DNA from: Bacteroidales bacterium | GTDB taxonomy: Bacteria; Bacteroidota; Bacteroidia; Bacteroidales; WCHB1-69 | Assembly (NCBI GenBank): GCA_017964755.1 | Contig: JAGCRI010000194.1 | Span: forward strand, 1 to 14,784 | Direction of reading: 5' to 3' | Length of the DNA stretch: 14,784 bases | Shown: positions 1 through 6,124 of the stretch, in pieces | Position numbering within the stretch: the first letter of the stretch is position 1 | How the letters are laid out: the number at the start of each line of letters is the position of its first letter | Program-made: the position numbers and the translations under genes | Notes under the pieces: generated by a model | Told to the model about the DNA's origin: nothing | The model's input: only the letters and a program-made list of their open reading frames with translations | The model's database searches: none

Positions 1-222
1 CCCACCAAGATGAACTTGCGCATCTATGCGGATATTTTTCAAATTCACAGAAGTTATTTTGTTAAGCACAAGTCCAGCACTTCCTTCTTTTGAATGGTCT
101 GTCAGCAGAACCACGCTGCGGTTGAAGAACGCGTCGTTGTAAAATGGCGTTGCAATGAGGATTTTGCCGTCTTGCAGCTGTAGACCGGTGGGTTTGACAG
201 AAAGGAGGTCGCCAATATCCAT
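1..222 (-). CDS. YqgE/AlgH family protein (UPF0301), N-terminal part
   Basis: The reading frame is open from an ATG at 222 to the left edge of the window, so only the first 74 residues are present and the C-terminus lies outside. The visible part carries the family's opening pattern: a 'GKILIATP' strand, then 'FFNRSVVLL', 'DHSKEGSAGLVLNK' and 'HLGG' at the very edge. These match the YqgE/AlgH fold at the usual positions. The biochemical role of the family is not established; AlgH was named as a regulator of alginate genes in Pseudomonas, but this is not a general function. A Bacteroidota -7 box at 261-268 lies about 40 nt upstream. Family assignment is confident; function is unknown. Confidence 0.85.
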   Translation of the reverse strand, partial: MDIGDLLSVKPTGLQLQDGKILIATPFYNDAFFNRSVVLLTDHSKEGSAGLVLNKITSVNLKNIRIDAQVHLGG

Positions 223-260
223 TATATATGTATTAAGGCTTATAACTTGAATTTTATTCG

Positions 261-268
261 CAAAAATA
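261..268 (-). promoter_or_regulatory. Putative -7 promoter box for the YqgE/AlgH-family gene
   Basis: Read on the minus strand this is TATTTTTG, matching the Bacteroidota housekeeping consensus TAnnTTTG. It lies about 40 nt upstream of the ATG at 222, a normal leader length. No clear -33 element is visible. Confidence 0.5.
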
Positions 269-309
269 GCTAAAATTGAAATTAGGAGTGCGAAATGAGA
301 AAATTTTTA

Positions 310-317
310 TATATTTG
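310..317 (+). promoter_or_regulatory. Putative -7 promoter box for the small membrane protein
   Basis: TATATTTG matches TAnnTTTG and lies 39 nt before the ATG at 357. The surrounding sequence is very AT-rich, so a chance match is possible. No convincing -33 element is seen. Confidence 0.35.
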
Positions 318-356
318 TGGAAATATTTTCATTATATTATTTTTTAACAAAATCCT

Positions 357-755
357 ATGCAAATAACAATAAGACAAAAGCCTTTTGGCTATTTCAAAAT
401 CACACCGTATCTGGTTTTCATTGATGGAGAACTGGTGGGGCATGTTAATCGCTGCAAACCTTTGAAAATTGATGTGGAAAAAGAAGAGTTCGAGTTGACT
501 ATTAAAGATAACTTTTATAAGAGTACACGGCGTTGTCAGATGAAGGAGAACAGCACAATCGTTTTCGACACTATTGACAATTTTCCGATATGCCTGTATC
601 TGTTGTATCTGATTGCAATAATTGTGTTGACATGTCTGCACGTTAATTTATACCTGCCCACAGCCGCGATAATAGCGACAATGTTCGTTTTCCCGATACT
701 TATCCTGATTTATGATATGATAAACAGAAAAAACTTTTTTTTGATAGAATATTGA
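357..755 (+). CDS. Small protein of unknown function with two C-terminal membrane helices
   Basis: I do not recognise this 132-residue protein. Residues 1-72 look beta-rich and soluble, with a 'FIDGELVGHVN' turn and a 'PLKIDVEKEEFELTIKD' segment. This loosely resembles small PEGA-like or carboxypeptidase-like beta domains, in which a short ligand or peptide segment sits at the surface. Residues about 78-96 and 100-120 are hydrophobic and probably form a membrane hairpin, leaving a short basic tail (NRKNFF). There is no signal peptide, so the N-terminal domain is probably cytoplasmic. It is divergent from the YqgE/AlgH-family gene and converges on rplS across a shared terminator. Codon use and a plausible fold suggest a real gene, but this rests on the frame and topology only. 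Confidence 0.65.
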   Translation: MQITIRQKPFGYFKITPYLVFIDGELVGHVNRCKPLKIDVEKEEFELTIKDNFYKSTRRCQMKENSTIVFDTIDNFPICLYLLYLIAIIVLTCLHVNLYLPTAAIIATMFVFPILILIYDMINRKNFFLIEY

Positions 756-776
756 AGGCACAAAAATCGGTAAAGA

Positions 777-805
777 AAAAAGCCGCTCTTTCGAAGCGGC
801 TTTTT
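777..805. terminator. Bidirectional intrinsic terminator
   Basis: An 11-bp stem (777-787 with 795-805) has a GC-rich core of AGCCGCT/AGCGGCT, flanked by A-runs on the left and T-runs on the right, with a 7-nt loop. It lies between the convergent stops of the small membrane protein (755) and rplS (828), and the A/T flanks allow termination from either side. Confidence 0.85.
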
Positions 806-827
806 CTATATAAACTACACAAGAAAA

Positions 828-1181
828 TTAGTTTCTCTTCTCTTTGATACGTGCTTTCTTGCCGGTGAGGTTGCGCAGGTAGAAAATGCGTGCCCTGCGG
901 ACAACGCCGCGCTTGTTGATGCTAATTTCTGAAATGAGCGGGGAAGCAAATGGGAAAATTCTTTCAACACCAATGCCGCTCGAAATCTTTCTGACAGTGA
1001 AGGTCTTTGTGACGCCACTGCCTGTTATCTGCAAAACAACACCTTGAAATTGCTGGATACGCTCTTTTGAACCTTCAACAATTCTGTATGAAACAGTGAT
1101 AGTATCACCTGCTTTGAATTTCGGGAACTCCTTTGTGGTAACGAAATTATCTTCCACGTACTGTATCAAATCTTTTTTCAT
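828..1181 (-). CDS. rplS: Large-subunit ribosomal protein bL19
   Basis: This 117-residue protein is bL19, which sits at the interface between the 50S and 30S subunits. The sequence carries the family pattern throughout: 'FKAGDTITVSYRIVEGSKERIQQFQGVVL', followed by the 'SGIGVERIFPFASPLI' motif and the basic C-terminal segment 'RGVVRRARIFYLRNLTGKKARIKE'. The length is near the usual ~115 residues. The frame starts at an ATG at 1181, about 45 nt downstream of a TATCTTTG promoter box at 1226-1233, so it appears to be transcribed on its own rather than from the upstream glycosyltransferase. It ends at the shared terminator at 777-805. The call is secure. Confidence 0.98.
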   Translation of the reverse strand: MKKDLIQYVEDNFVTTKEFPKFKAGDTITVSYRIVEGSKERIQQFQGVVLQITGSGVTKTFTVRKISSGIGVERIFPFASPLISEISINKRGVVRRARIFYLRNLTGKKARIKEKRN

Positions 1182-1225
1182 CTCTGTATATTTTATCGTT
1201 TTTCTATTCTGATTTTTTGAGCGTG

Positions 1226-1233
1226 CAAAGATA
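1226..1233 (-). promoter_or_regulatory. Putative -7 promoter box for rplS
   Basis: The minus strand reads TATCTTTG followed by CAC, a good match to TAnnTTTG. It is 45 nt upstream of the rplS start, in the gap after the glycosyltransferase gene. No clear -33 TTG is found at the expected spacing. Confidence 0.6.
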
Positions 1234-1276
1234 CAATTTTTTGAAATATAAACTATACTTTGTTGACAAAAAAATA

Positions 1277-2392
1277 TTATAAAATTGATTCATAGATTTT
1301 TGACAAGTTTTGGGCAATTTTTTCTTCGGAAAACTGTTTGATATGTTCCATTCCTTCATTCCTGTACGCTTTACGGAGGTCGCTGTCGGAGAGAAGCAGT
1401 GAAATTTTTTCAGCTAACTGGTTGTGGTCTGACGGGTCAATGTATTGGCATGCACTACCGCCAGCTTCGCGGAAACATCCGTTATCCGTGGTTATTACGG
1501 GGACACCGCAGCTGAGTGCTTCCAAAATAGGGATGCCGAAACCTTCGTGAAGTGAAGGGTATATGAAAATTGACGCACTTGCATATATCGAGCGTAATTC
1601 CTTGTCAGTAACATTATTAAGGATAATCACACGGGTTTTGAAAAGTTCCGGAAAACTATTTTGCAATGATTGCAGGTAGTTGCTTGCTTTTCCAACCATC
1701 ACAAGAGGGATGTCGTGCTCCGTATATTGCATTGCCTGCAAAATAAGTTCTTGGTTTTTACGGCGTTCTATAGCCCCAACGTGCAGCAGGTATTCATTCG
1801 GGAGGTTGTATTTTTTTATAATCTCATCTTTTTCTTGTTGTGTTGCCGGCTCATAAAAAACAGGATTGCATCCTTGATATACCACATCTATTTTTTCTTC
1901 AGGAATGTTCCAATAATTTATAAGGTCAGATTTTGTCTGTCGGCTGATAGCGATAATCCGGTCTGCAACATTACAGCTGAGGCGGTATTTCAAAGTATAT
2001 GTCTTCCTGTCTATTAGCGGGTATAGTTGGGGATGGGTTATGAATATCAGGTCGTGCATTGTGACGACAGATTTTGTTTTGGAATTTCCGATTCCTATTG
2101 GGAGTTCATGGCTGAGACCATGGAAAATGTCAAGATTAAGAGAGTTGATGTCGTGCAGGCAGCCGTGTGTGCGCCATAGGGTTGGCAGTGCGCGGGCAAA
2201 TGGAGATTGTGGTGTGATGACAGAAGCGTTGGGGTAGGCGAGGCCTTGGAACTCTTTTGAGATTTTTGGCGTGAAAAGGTAGTATTCGTTGTCTGTGCGA
2301 TAGCGTGTCAGCGCGGCAATGGTATTTCGGCTGTAGTTGCCCAAACCACGGAAATTGCAGAATGCACGTTTGGCATCAAACCCTATTTTCAT
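1277..2392 (-). CDS. Glycosyltransferase family 4 (GT-B fold)
   Basis: This 371-residue enzyme should transfer a sugar from a nucleotide-sugar donor to a lipid or glycan acceptor, probably at the inner face of the membrane. It has a two-domain GT-B layout. The N-terminal acceptor domain opens with MKIGFDAKRA and the glycine-rich 'RGLGNYSRN' (15-23). The donor domain has 'LLHVGAIERRKN' (202-213) and the retaining GT4 EX7E motif 'EGFGIPILE', with E283 and E291. The same frame extends upstream to 2482, but a promoter box at 2415-2422 lies inside that extension and homologous proteins start at MKIGF, so I place the start at 2392. It stands alone rather than in a capsule or O-antigen cluster, so donor and acceptor cannot be predicted. 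The 'RGLGNYSRN' region resembles mannosyltransferase-type members. Confidence 0.88.
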   Translation of the reverse strand: MKIGFDAKRAFCNFRGLGNYSRNTIAALTRYRTDNEYYLFTPKISKEFQGLAYPNASVITPQSPFARALPTLWRTHGCLHDINSLNLDIFHGLSHELPIGIGNSKTKSVVTMHDLIFITHPQLYPLIDRKTYTLKYRLSCNVADRIIAISRQTKSDLINYWNIPEEKIDVVYQGCNPVFYEPATQQEKDEIIKKYNLPNEYLLHVGAIERRKNQELILQAMQYTEHDIPLVMVGKASNYLQSLQNSFPELFKTRVIILNNVTDKELRSIYASASIFIYPSLHEGFGIPILEALSCGVPVITTDNGCFREAGGSACQYIDPSDHNQLAEKISLLLSDSDLRKAYRNEGMEHIKQFSEEKIAQNLSKIYESIL

Positions 2393-2414
2393 CTCTTGAT
2401 ATGCATATTTTTTG

Positions 2415-2422
2415 CAAAAATA
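2415..2422 (-). promoter_or_regulatory. Putative -7 promoter box for the glycosyltransferase
   Basis: The minus strand reads TATTTTTG followed by CA. It lies 23 nt before the chosen ATG at 2392 and is back to back with the box at 2455-2462 on the other strand. Its position rules against the longer upstream start at 2482. Confidence 0.55.
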
Positions 2423-2454
2423 CAATTTAACGACATAAATGCTGGATTTTTTTT

Positions 2455-2462
2455 TATTTTTG
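2455..2462 (+). promoter_or_regulatory. Putative -7 promoter box for the exported coiled-coil protein
   Basis: TATTTTTG followed by CA lies 49 nt before the ATG at 2512. It forms a divergent pair with the glycosyltransferase box, the two cores being about 32 nt apart. Confidence 0.55.
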
Positions 2463-2511
2463 CAAAACTTTTGAAACTTCAATCATTATTATAATAAAAA
2501 ACATTAGCATC

Positions 2512-3129
2512 ATGAAAAGATTTACTTTAATTTTATCATTAGTTTTTTGTTTTGTGGCATTTTCCTTTGCCCAATCAGTTCAGGAAGAACAAGTTGCATT
2601 TGAAAAGACCCAGGTCCCTGGTTTTGTTGTAAGAACCAATCACAGTGTTGCTGACATTACCGGTGCTGTTGAGCAGAAATGGGAAAAAGGCTGGGGCCTC
2701 AAGGCATCCAAGGCTTCAGGATACAAGGCATTCCTTTCTCAGAAAATGCCAACCATAAGTGATCAGAATCTTGACGTTTATGTCGGTGTGAAGGAAACAG
2801 GCAAGAAAAATGCGAAAGTTACTGAATTGACGGTTTTGGTTTCCACCGGTAACAACAACTTCGTCTCATCATACAATAATGCCGATATGGCGGCAAGAAT
2901 CAAAGACGCTATAACAGAACTTGTTGAATATACTGCTGTGTATTCAGTTGAACAGGCTGTAACAGTGAATAATAATAGTATTAACAAACTCAATACTGAA
3001 ACTCAGAAACTTGAATCTGAAAAACAGAAACTGCAGAAACAGATAAACGACTTAGACAAAAAAATCAACGACAAGAAAGTTGAAATTGAAAAACTGCAGA
3101 ATGATAATGCTAAATTGAAACAGAAATAA
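2512..3129 (+). CDS. Exported protein with C-terminal coiled coil, function unknown
   Basis: This is a 205-residue protein with a classic Sec signal peptide: MKR, a hydrophobic stretch at 4-19, and a likely cut after 'FSFA' at about residue 20, leaving Q21. Residues 30-150 form a compact domain containing 'VPGFVV', a 'QKWEKGWGLKASKASGYKAF' region (kept short here), and 'VYVGVKE' and 'ELTVLVSTG' strands. From about 157 to the end there is a highly charged heptad coiled coil built of LxxEKQKLQKQI-type repeats and ending in KLKQK. There is no lipobox and no T9SS tail, so a periplasmic location is most likely. I do not know the family's function. The coiled coil suggests oligomerisation or a spacer to an envelope partner. 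It has its own promoter and terminator, so it is a single-gene unit. Confidence 0.8.
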   Translation: MKRFTLILSLVFCFVAFSFAQSVQEEQVAFEKTQVPGFVVRTNHSVADITGAVEQKWEKGWGLKASKASGYKAFLSQKMPTISDQNLDVYVGVKETGKKNAKVTELTVLVSTGNNNFVSSYNNADMAARIKDAITELVEYTAVYSVEQAVTVNNNSINKLNTETQKLESEKQKLQKQINDLDKKINDKKVEIEKLQNDNAKLKQK

Positions 3130-3156
3130 GATTTGAACTCTTTGAATCCCAAATAG

Positions 3157-3195
3157 AAAAACGGCGTCAATCCGTTTTTTTTGTGCCGTTTTTTT
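3157..3195 (+). terminator. Intrinsic terminator with two alternative 3' arms
   Basis: The left arm AAAAACGGC (3157-3165) can pair with CCGTTTTT at 3172-3179 (8-bp stem, short loop) or with GCCGTTTTT at 3185-3193 (9-bp stem, larger loop). Both right arms run into T-tracts. It lies 27 nt after the stop of the coiled-coil protein. Confidence 0.7.
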
Positions 3196-3362
3196 AGCTT
3201 CGTAGCTGCAATTGTGTGGACTGTAGGTGATTTAGCGGCATTTTTTTATTTATTGAGTTTTTTATTGCGTTATTTTCATCACACTTGAAAAAAGAATTGA
3301 ACTTTGCAGACTTTTTTGTAATATCGCAGAAAAATTTTTTAGTCTGAAATTTTGTCTTTATA
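3196..3362. other. Intergenic region before the MORN lipoprotein gene
   Basis: This 167-base stretch is AT-rich with several T-runs. I see no gene in it. A partial match to a Bacteroidota -7 box (GAACTTTG, around 3299-3305) is the only promoter candidate for the downstream lipoprotein and tnaA pair, and it misses the first conserved T. Confidence 0.4.
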
Positions 3363-3995
3363 ATGAAAAAATATCTTGTTATAGCACTTTTGACATTCGC
3401 TGTTTTCACCTCTTGCACTAACAAAACTGAAAGGAACAAGGAAGTTTTTCTTGAAGATACTCTACCAGGCAGTGTTGTGGTGCAGATGTATGAGGACAGC
3501 ACTCCGGCACTTGTGCGCGTTTTCAAGGTGGACGCGGCCGGCAATCCTACATACGAAATGCTTCGCGAAGTGCAGTACTATAAGAGCCACAAACCTTATA
3601 CTGACTGTTCATACACAACCGTTGTGACAGATTCTAATGTCTTGAATTTGCGTAACGGCCCGGCGTTTGCATATTTTGAAAACGGAAATGTGCAGACAGA
3701 GGCGTTTTACATTGATGGAAAAGAAAACGGCGATTATAATGTCTATTTTGAAAACGGAAAGCCTTTGCTGCAAGGTCATTATGACCACGGTCTCAGAACA
3801 GGCGGGTGGAAATTCTATTACGAGAACGGGAATTTGAGGAAGTGCGGCAGTTTTGAAAATGACATTTGTGTTGGTAAGTGGCTGGATTATAATGAAAAAG
3901 GTGAGGTTGTAAAAGAGGTGGAGACAGATGAAAAAAGTATAGGATGCGGAATATGTCCAAAATGTGTCGAATTATCAAAAAAATCTATAAAATAA
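3363..3995 (+). CDS. Lipoprotein with MORN-variant (YwqK-like) repeats and a cysteine-rich tail
   Basis: This 210-residue protein starts with a lipoprotein signal (MKKYLVIALLTFAVFTSC), with lipid attachment predicted at C18. Residues 100-185 contain at least four repeats of the MORN_2/YwqK type: 'YFENGNVQTEAFYIDGKENG', 'VYFENGKPLLQGHYDHGLRTG', 'FYYENGNLRKCGSFENDICVG' and 'DYNEKGEVV' (each quoted only in part). Proteins of this family are often labelled antitoxin-like by homology, but no toxin gene is adjacent and an envelope role is more natural for a lipoprotein. The C-terminus carries 'CGICPKC' (C195, C198, C201), which resembles a metal- or disulfide-forming knuckle and is not part of the repeat. 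The stop is 21 nt before tnaA with no terminator between, so the two are probably cotranscribed. Its role is unknown. Confidence 0.82.
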   Translation: MKKYLVIALLTFAVFTSCTNKTERNKEVFLEDTLPGSVVVQMYEDSTPALVRVFKVDAAGNPTYEMLREVQYYKSHKPYTDCSYTTVVTDSNVLNLRNGPAFAYFENGNVQTEAFYIDGKENGDYNVYFENGKPLLQGHYDHGLRTGGWKFYYENGNLRKCGSFENDICVGKWLDYNEKGEVVKEVETDEKSIGCGICPKCVELSKKSIK

Positions 3996-4016
3996 TTATC
4001 TAAAACATTAATCACT

Positions 4017-5393
4017 ATGGAATTACCATTTGCAGAAGCGTGGAAAATCAAGATGGTTGAACCCATTAAAAAATCCACACGCGAAGAGCGCGAAAAGTGG
4101 CTTGCAGAAGCGCATAACAACATTTTTATGCTGAAGTCGGAACAGGTTTACATCGACCTGCTCACAGATTCGGGAACCGGTGCGATGAGCGACCGCCAGT
4201 GGTCGGCTCTGATGATGGGTGACGAGAGTTACAGCGGAGCGCGGTCGTTTTTTGAACTCAAAAATATGATCACCAAACTCACGGGATTTAAAAATGTGAT
4301 ACCGACTCATCAGGGGCGTGCAGCCGAAAACGTGCTGTTCTCATATTTGGTGAAACCGGGCAACATTATTCCGGGTAACGCACACTTTGACACCACAAAG
4401 GGACATATCGAGAGCCGCAAGGCCTTCGCTATAGACGTAACTACCGACGAAGCCAAAGACACCCAACTTGAAGTTCCGTTCAAAGGCAATGTCTCTCTCG
4501 AAAAACTTGAGAAGGTGCTGAAAGAGAATAAAGGTAATGTTCCGTTTATGGTTCTGACAGTTACAAATAACACTGTTGGCGGGCAGCCGGTGAGCATGAA
4601 GAATATTCGCGAGACCGCTGAATTGTGCCACAAATACGATGTGCCGGTTGTGATGGACTCCGCACGTTTTGCCGAAAACGCATATTTTATCAAAACCCGT
4701 GAGAAAGGCTTTGAAAACAAGACTATTAAGGAAATCGCAAAAGAGATGTTCTCATACGTTGACGGTATGACAATGTCGGCAAAAAAAGACGGTCTTGTGA
4801 ATATGGGCGGCTTCATCGCCACAAATAAAGACGAATGGTACGAAGGTGCAAAATTGTTCTGCATACCTTTTGAGGGCTTCTTGACATACGGAGGAATGAA
4901 CGGCCGTGATATGGCTGCACTCGCTGTCGGCTTGGACGAAAACACCGAATTTGACATGCTCGACACACGTATTCAGCAAGTGCAGTATTTGGCAAAGAAA
5001 TTGGACGAATACGGCATCCCATACCAGCGTCCTGCAGGCGGTCACGCAATTTTTGTTGATGCCGACAAAGTACTGACCCACGTTCCGAAAGAGGAGTTCC
5101 CCGCACAAACGCTGACCTGCGAACTCTATCTTGAAGCAGGTATCAGGGCATGTGAAATAGGTTATATTTTGGCAGACCGCGACCCAGTGACCCGTGAGAA
5201 CCGTTTCGGCGGATTGGATTTCGTGCGCCTCTGCATCCCACGCCGCGTCTATACCAACAACCACATGGATGTCATCGCCGCTGCCCTTAAAAATGTGTAC
5301 GACCGCCGCGAATCAATCAAACACGGCGTCCGCATCACTTGGGAAGCCGAACTGATGAGACATTTCACAGTCCAACTTGAAAGAATAAAATAA
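4017..5393 (+). CDS. tnaA: Tryptophanase (tryptophan indole-lyase)
   Basis: This 458-residue PLP enzyme splits L-tryptophan into indole, pyruvate and ammonia in the cytoplasm. The fold-type I beta-eliminating lyase signatures are clear: 'IDLLTDSGTGAMSD' (46-59), 'PTHQGRAAEN' (96-105), 'DSARFAENAYFIK' (214-226), and the PLP lysine in 'MSAKKDG' (K257 expected). Tryptophanase and tyrosine phenol-lyase are close relatives. Tyrosine phenol-lyase has an arginine in its 'SMERG' motif (Arg381 in the Citrobacter enzyme); here the matching motif is 'ACEIG' with I381, as in tryptophanase. The start MELPFAEAWKIK is typical of the Bacteroidales form. No TnaC-like leader peptide or tryptophan permease gene is present nearby. 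It is probably cotranscribed with the preceding MORN lipoprotein and ends at the hairpin at 5417-5459. Confidence 0.93.
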   Translation: MELPFAEAWKIKMVEPIKKSTREEREKWLAEAHNNIFMLKSEQVYIDLLTDSGTGAMSDRQWSALMMGDESYSGARSFFELKNMITKLTGFKNVIPTHQGRAAENVLFSYLVKPGNIIPGNAHFDTTKGHIESRKAFAIDVTTDEAKDTQLEVPFKGNVSLEKLEKVLKENKGNVPFMVLTVTNNTVGGQPVSMKNIRETAELCHKYDVPVVMDSARFAENAYFIKTREKGFENKTIKEIAKEMFSYVDGMTMSAKKDGLVNMGGFIATNKDEWYEGAKLFCIPFEGFLTYGGMNGRDMAALAVGLDENTEFDMLDTRIQQVQYLAKKLDEYGIPYQRPAGGHAIFVDADKVLTHVPKEEFPAQTLTCELYLEAGIRACEIGYILADRDPVTRENRFGGLDFVRLCIPRRVYTNNHMDVIAAALKNVYDRRESIKHGVRITWEAELMRHFTVQLERIK

Positions 5394-5416
5394 ATGTTCT
5401 TTTGTAATATAATTGA

Positions 5417-5459
5417 AATTAAGGGATTAAGTTTCTACGCTTGATCTCTTAATTTTTTT
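5417..5459 (+). terminator. Intrinsic terminator after tnaA
   Basis: The arms 5417-5431 and 5440-5454 pair over 15 bp with two G-U wobbles and an 8-nt loop, followed by a run of seven T ending at 5459. It separates tnaA from the DUF3109 gene. Confidence 0.8.
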
Positions 5460-5489
5460 GATTTGAAAAATCACAATACACGACAATTT

Positions 5490-6053
5490 ATGATTATAGT
5501 TGATAAAGTACTTGTATCAGACGACATAATTGAAGAATGTTTCTGCTGCGATTTGCAGCAATGTTCGGGAATGTGCTGCGTTGAGGGCGACGTCGGTGCT
5601 CCGATTGAGCCGGAGGAGATTGGTGACATGGAAGAGTGCTATCCGATAGTGAAAAAGTACATGCAGCCCGAAGCCGTGGAGTTGGTTGATGCACTCGGCA
5701 CATTTGATTATGACATGGAAGGGGAATTTGTAACCCCGCTGCTGCAAGACGAAGCCTGCGCATACGTCTATTATGAAGATGGAATAGCAAAGTGTGCAAT
5801 AGAAAAAGCCTTCCTGAACGGAGAAATAGATTTCCGCAAGCCGCTCTCGTGCCATCTCTATCCGATACGAATTAAGAAACTGCCTGACTACGAAGCACTG
5901 AACTACCATCGTTGGCATGTTTGCAAATCGGCCTGCGACAAAGGCAAAACGCTGAAACTTCCGGTGTACAAGTTCCTGCGTGAGCCGTTAGTCAGAAAGT
6001 ATGGGGAGGTGTGGTATGAAAAGTTGATAAAGGAGTTAGGAGACAGGAAATAG
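5490..6053 (+). CDS. DUF3109 family cysteine-rich protein
   Basis: This 187-residue protein belongs to the DUF3109 family, which is related to YkgJ-type metal-chelating cysteine-cluster proteins; no reaction is established. The N-terminus 'MIIVDKVLVSDDIIEECFCCDL' (quoted in part) leads into the signature 'CSGMCCVEGDVGAPI', with C17, C19, C20, C25, C29 and C30. C90 and C102 follow, and then the 'PLSCHLYPIRI' and 'HVCKSAC' motifs (C121, C145, C149). Eight or more conserved cysteines suggest an Fe-S or zinc site. The frame can be extended to a TTG at 5463, but that start would sit immediately after the tnaA terminator, and family members begin at the MI-(I/Q) position, so the ATG at 5490 is preferred. 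The gene is closed by a palindromic terminator. Confidence 0.88.
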   Translation: MIIVDKVLVSDDIIEECFCCDLQQCSGMCCVEGDVGAPIEPEEIGDMEECYPIVKKYMQPEAVELVDALGTFDYDMEGEFVTPLLQDEACAYVYYEDGIAKCAIEKAFLNGEIDFRKPLSCHLYPIRIKKLPDYEALNYHRWHVCKSACDKGKTLKLPVYKFLREPLVRKYGEVWYEKLIKELGDRK

Positions 6054-6061
6054 GAGATAGG

Positions 6062-6085
6062 AGAGCCGCGCCATGGCGCGGCTCT
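6062..6085. terminator. 24-bp perfect palindrome, likely bidirectional terminator
   Basis: The sequence is identical to its reverse complement over 24 bp: arms of AGAGCCGCGC around a CATG centre, counting outward. It is followed by TTGTTTTTG and lies between the convergent DUF3109 gene (stop 6053) and the esterase gene (stop 6125). A GC-rich hairpin followed by Ts fits an intrinsic terminator, although the T-tract is interrupted by a G. Confidence 0.7.
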
Positions 6086-6124
6086 TGTTTTTGTTTCCAA
6101 ATACGGTTTATCGTTTTTTTATTA

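Noticed and set aside
2393..2482. 30-residue N-terminal extension of the glycosyltransferase
   Set aside because: It contains the gene's own promoter box, and GT4 proteins begin at the MKIGFDAKR position.
3363..3995. Toxin-antitoxin system based on the YwqK-like label
   Set aside because: There is no adjacent toxin gene, the protein is a lipoprotein, and MORN-variant repeats alone do not indicate an antitoxin.
4310..4966. 218-codon open frame on the minus strand inside tnaA
   Set aside because: It is a mirror frame of a strongly conserved enzyme gene, with no promoter and a protein of biased, unrecognisable composition.
5463..5489. TTG start giving a nine-residue longer DUF3109 protein
   Set aside because: It begins directly at the end of the tnaA terminator T-run, and family members start at the ATG at 5490.
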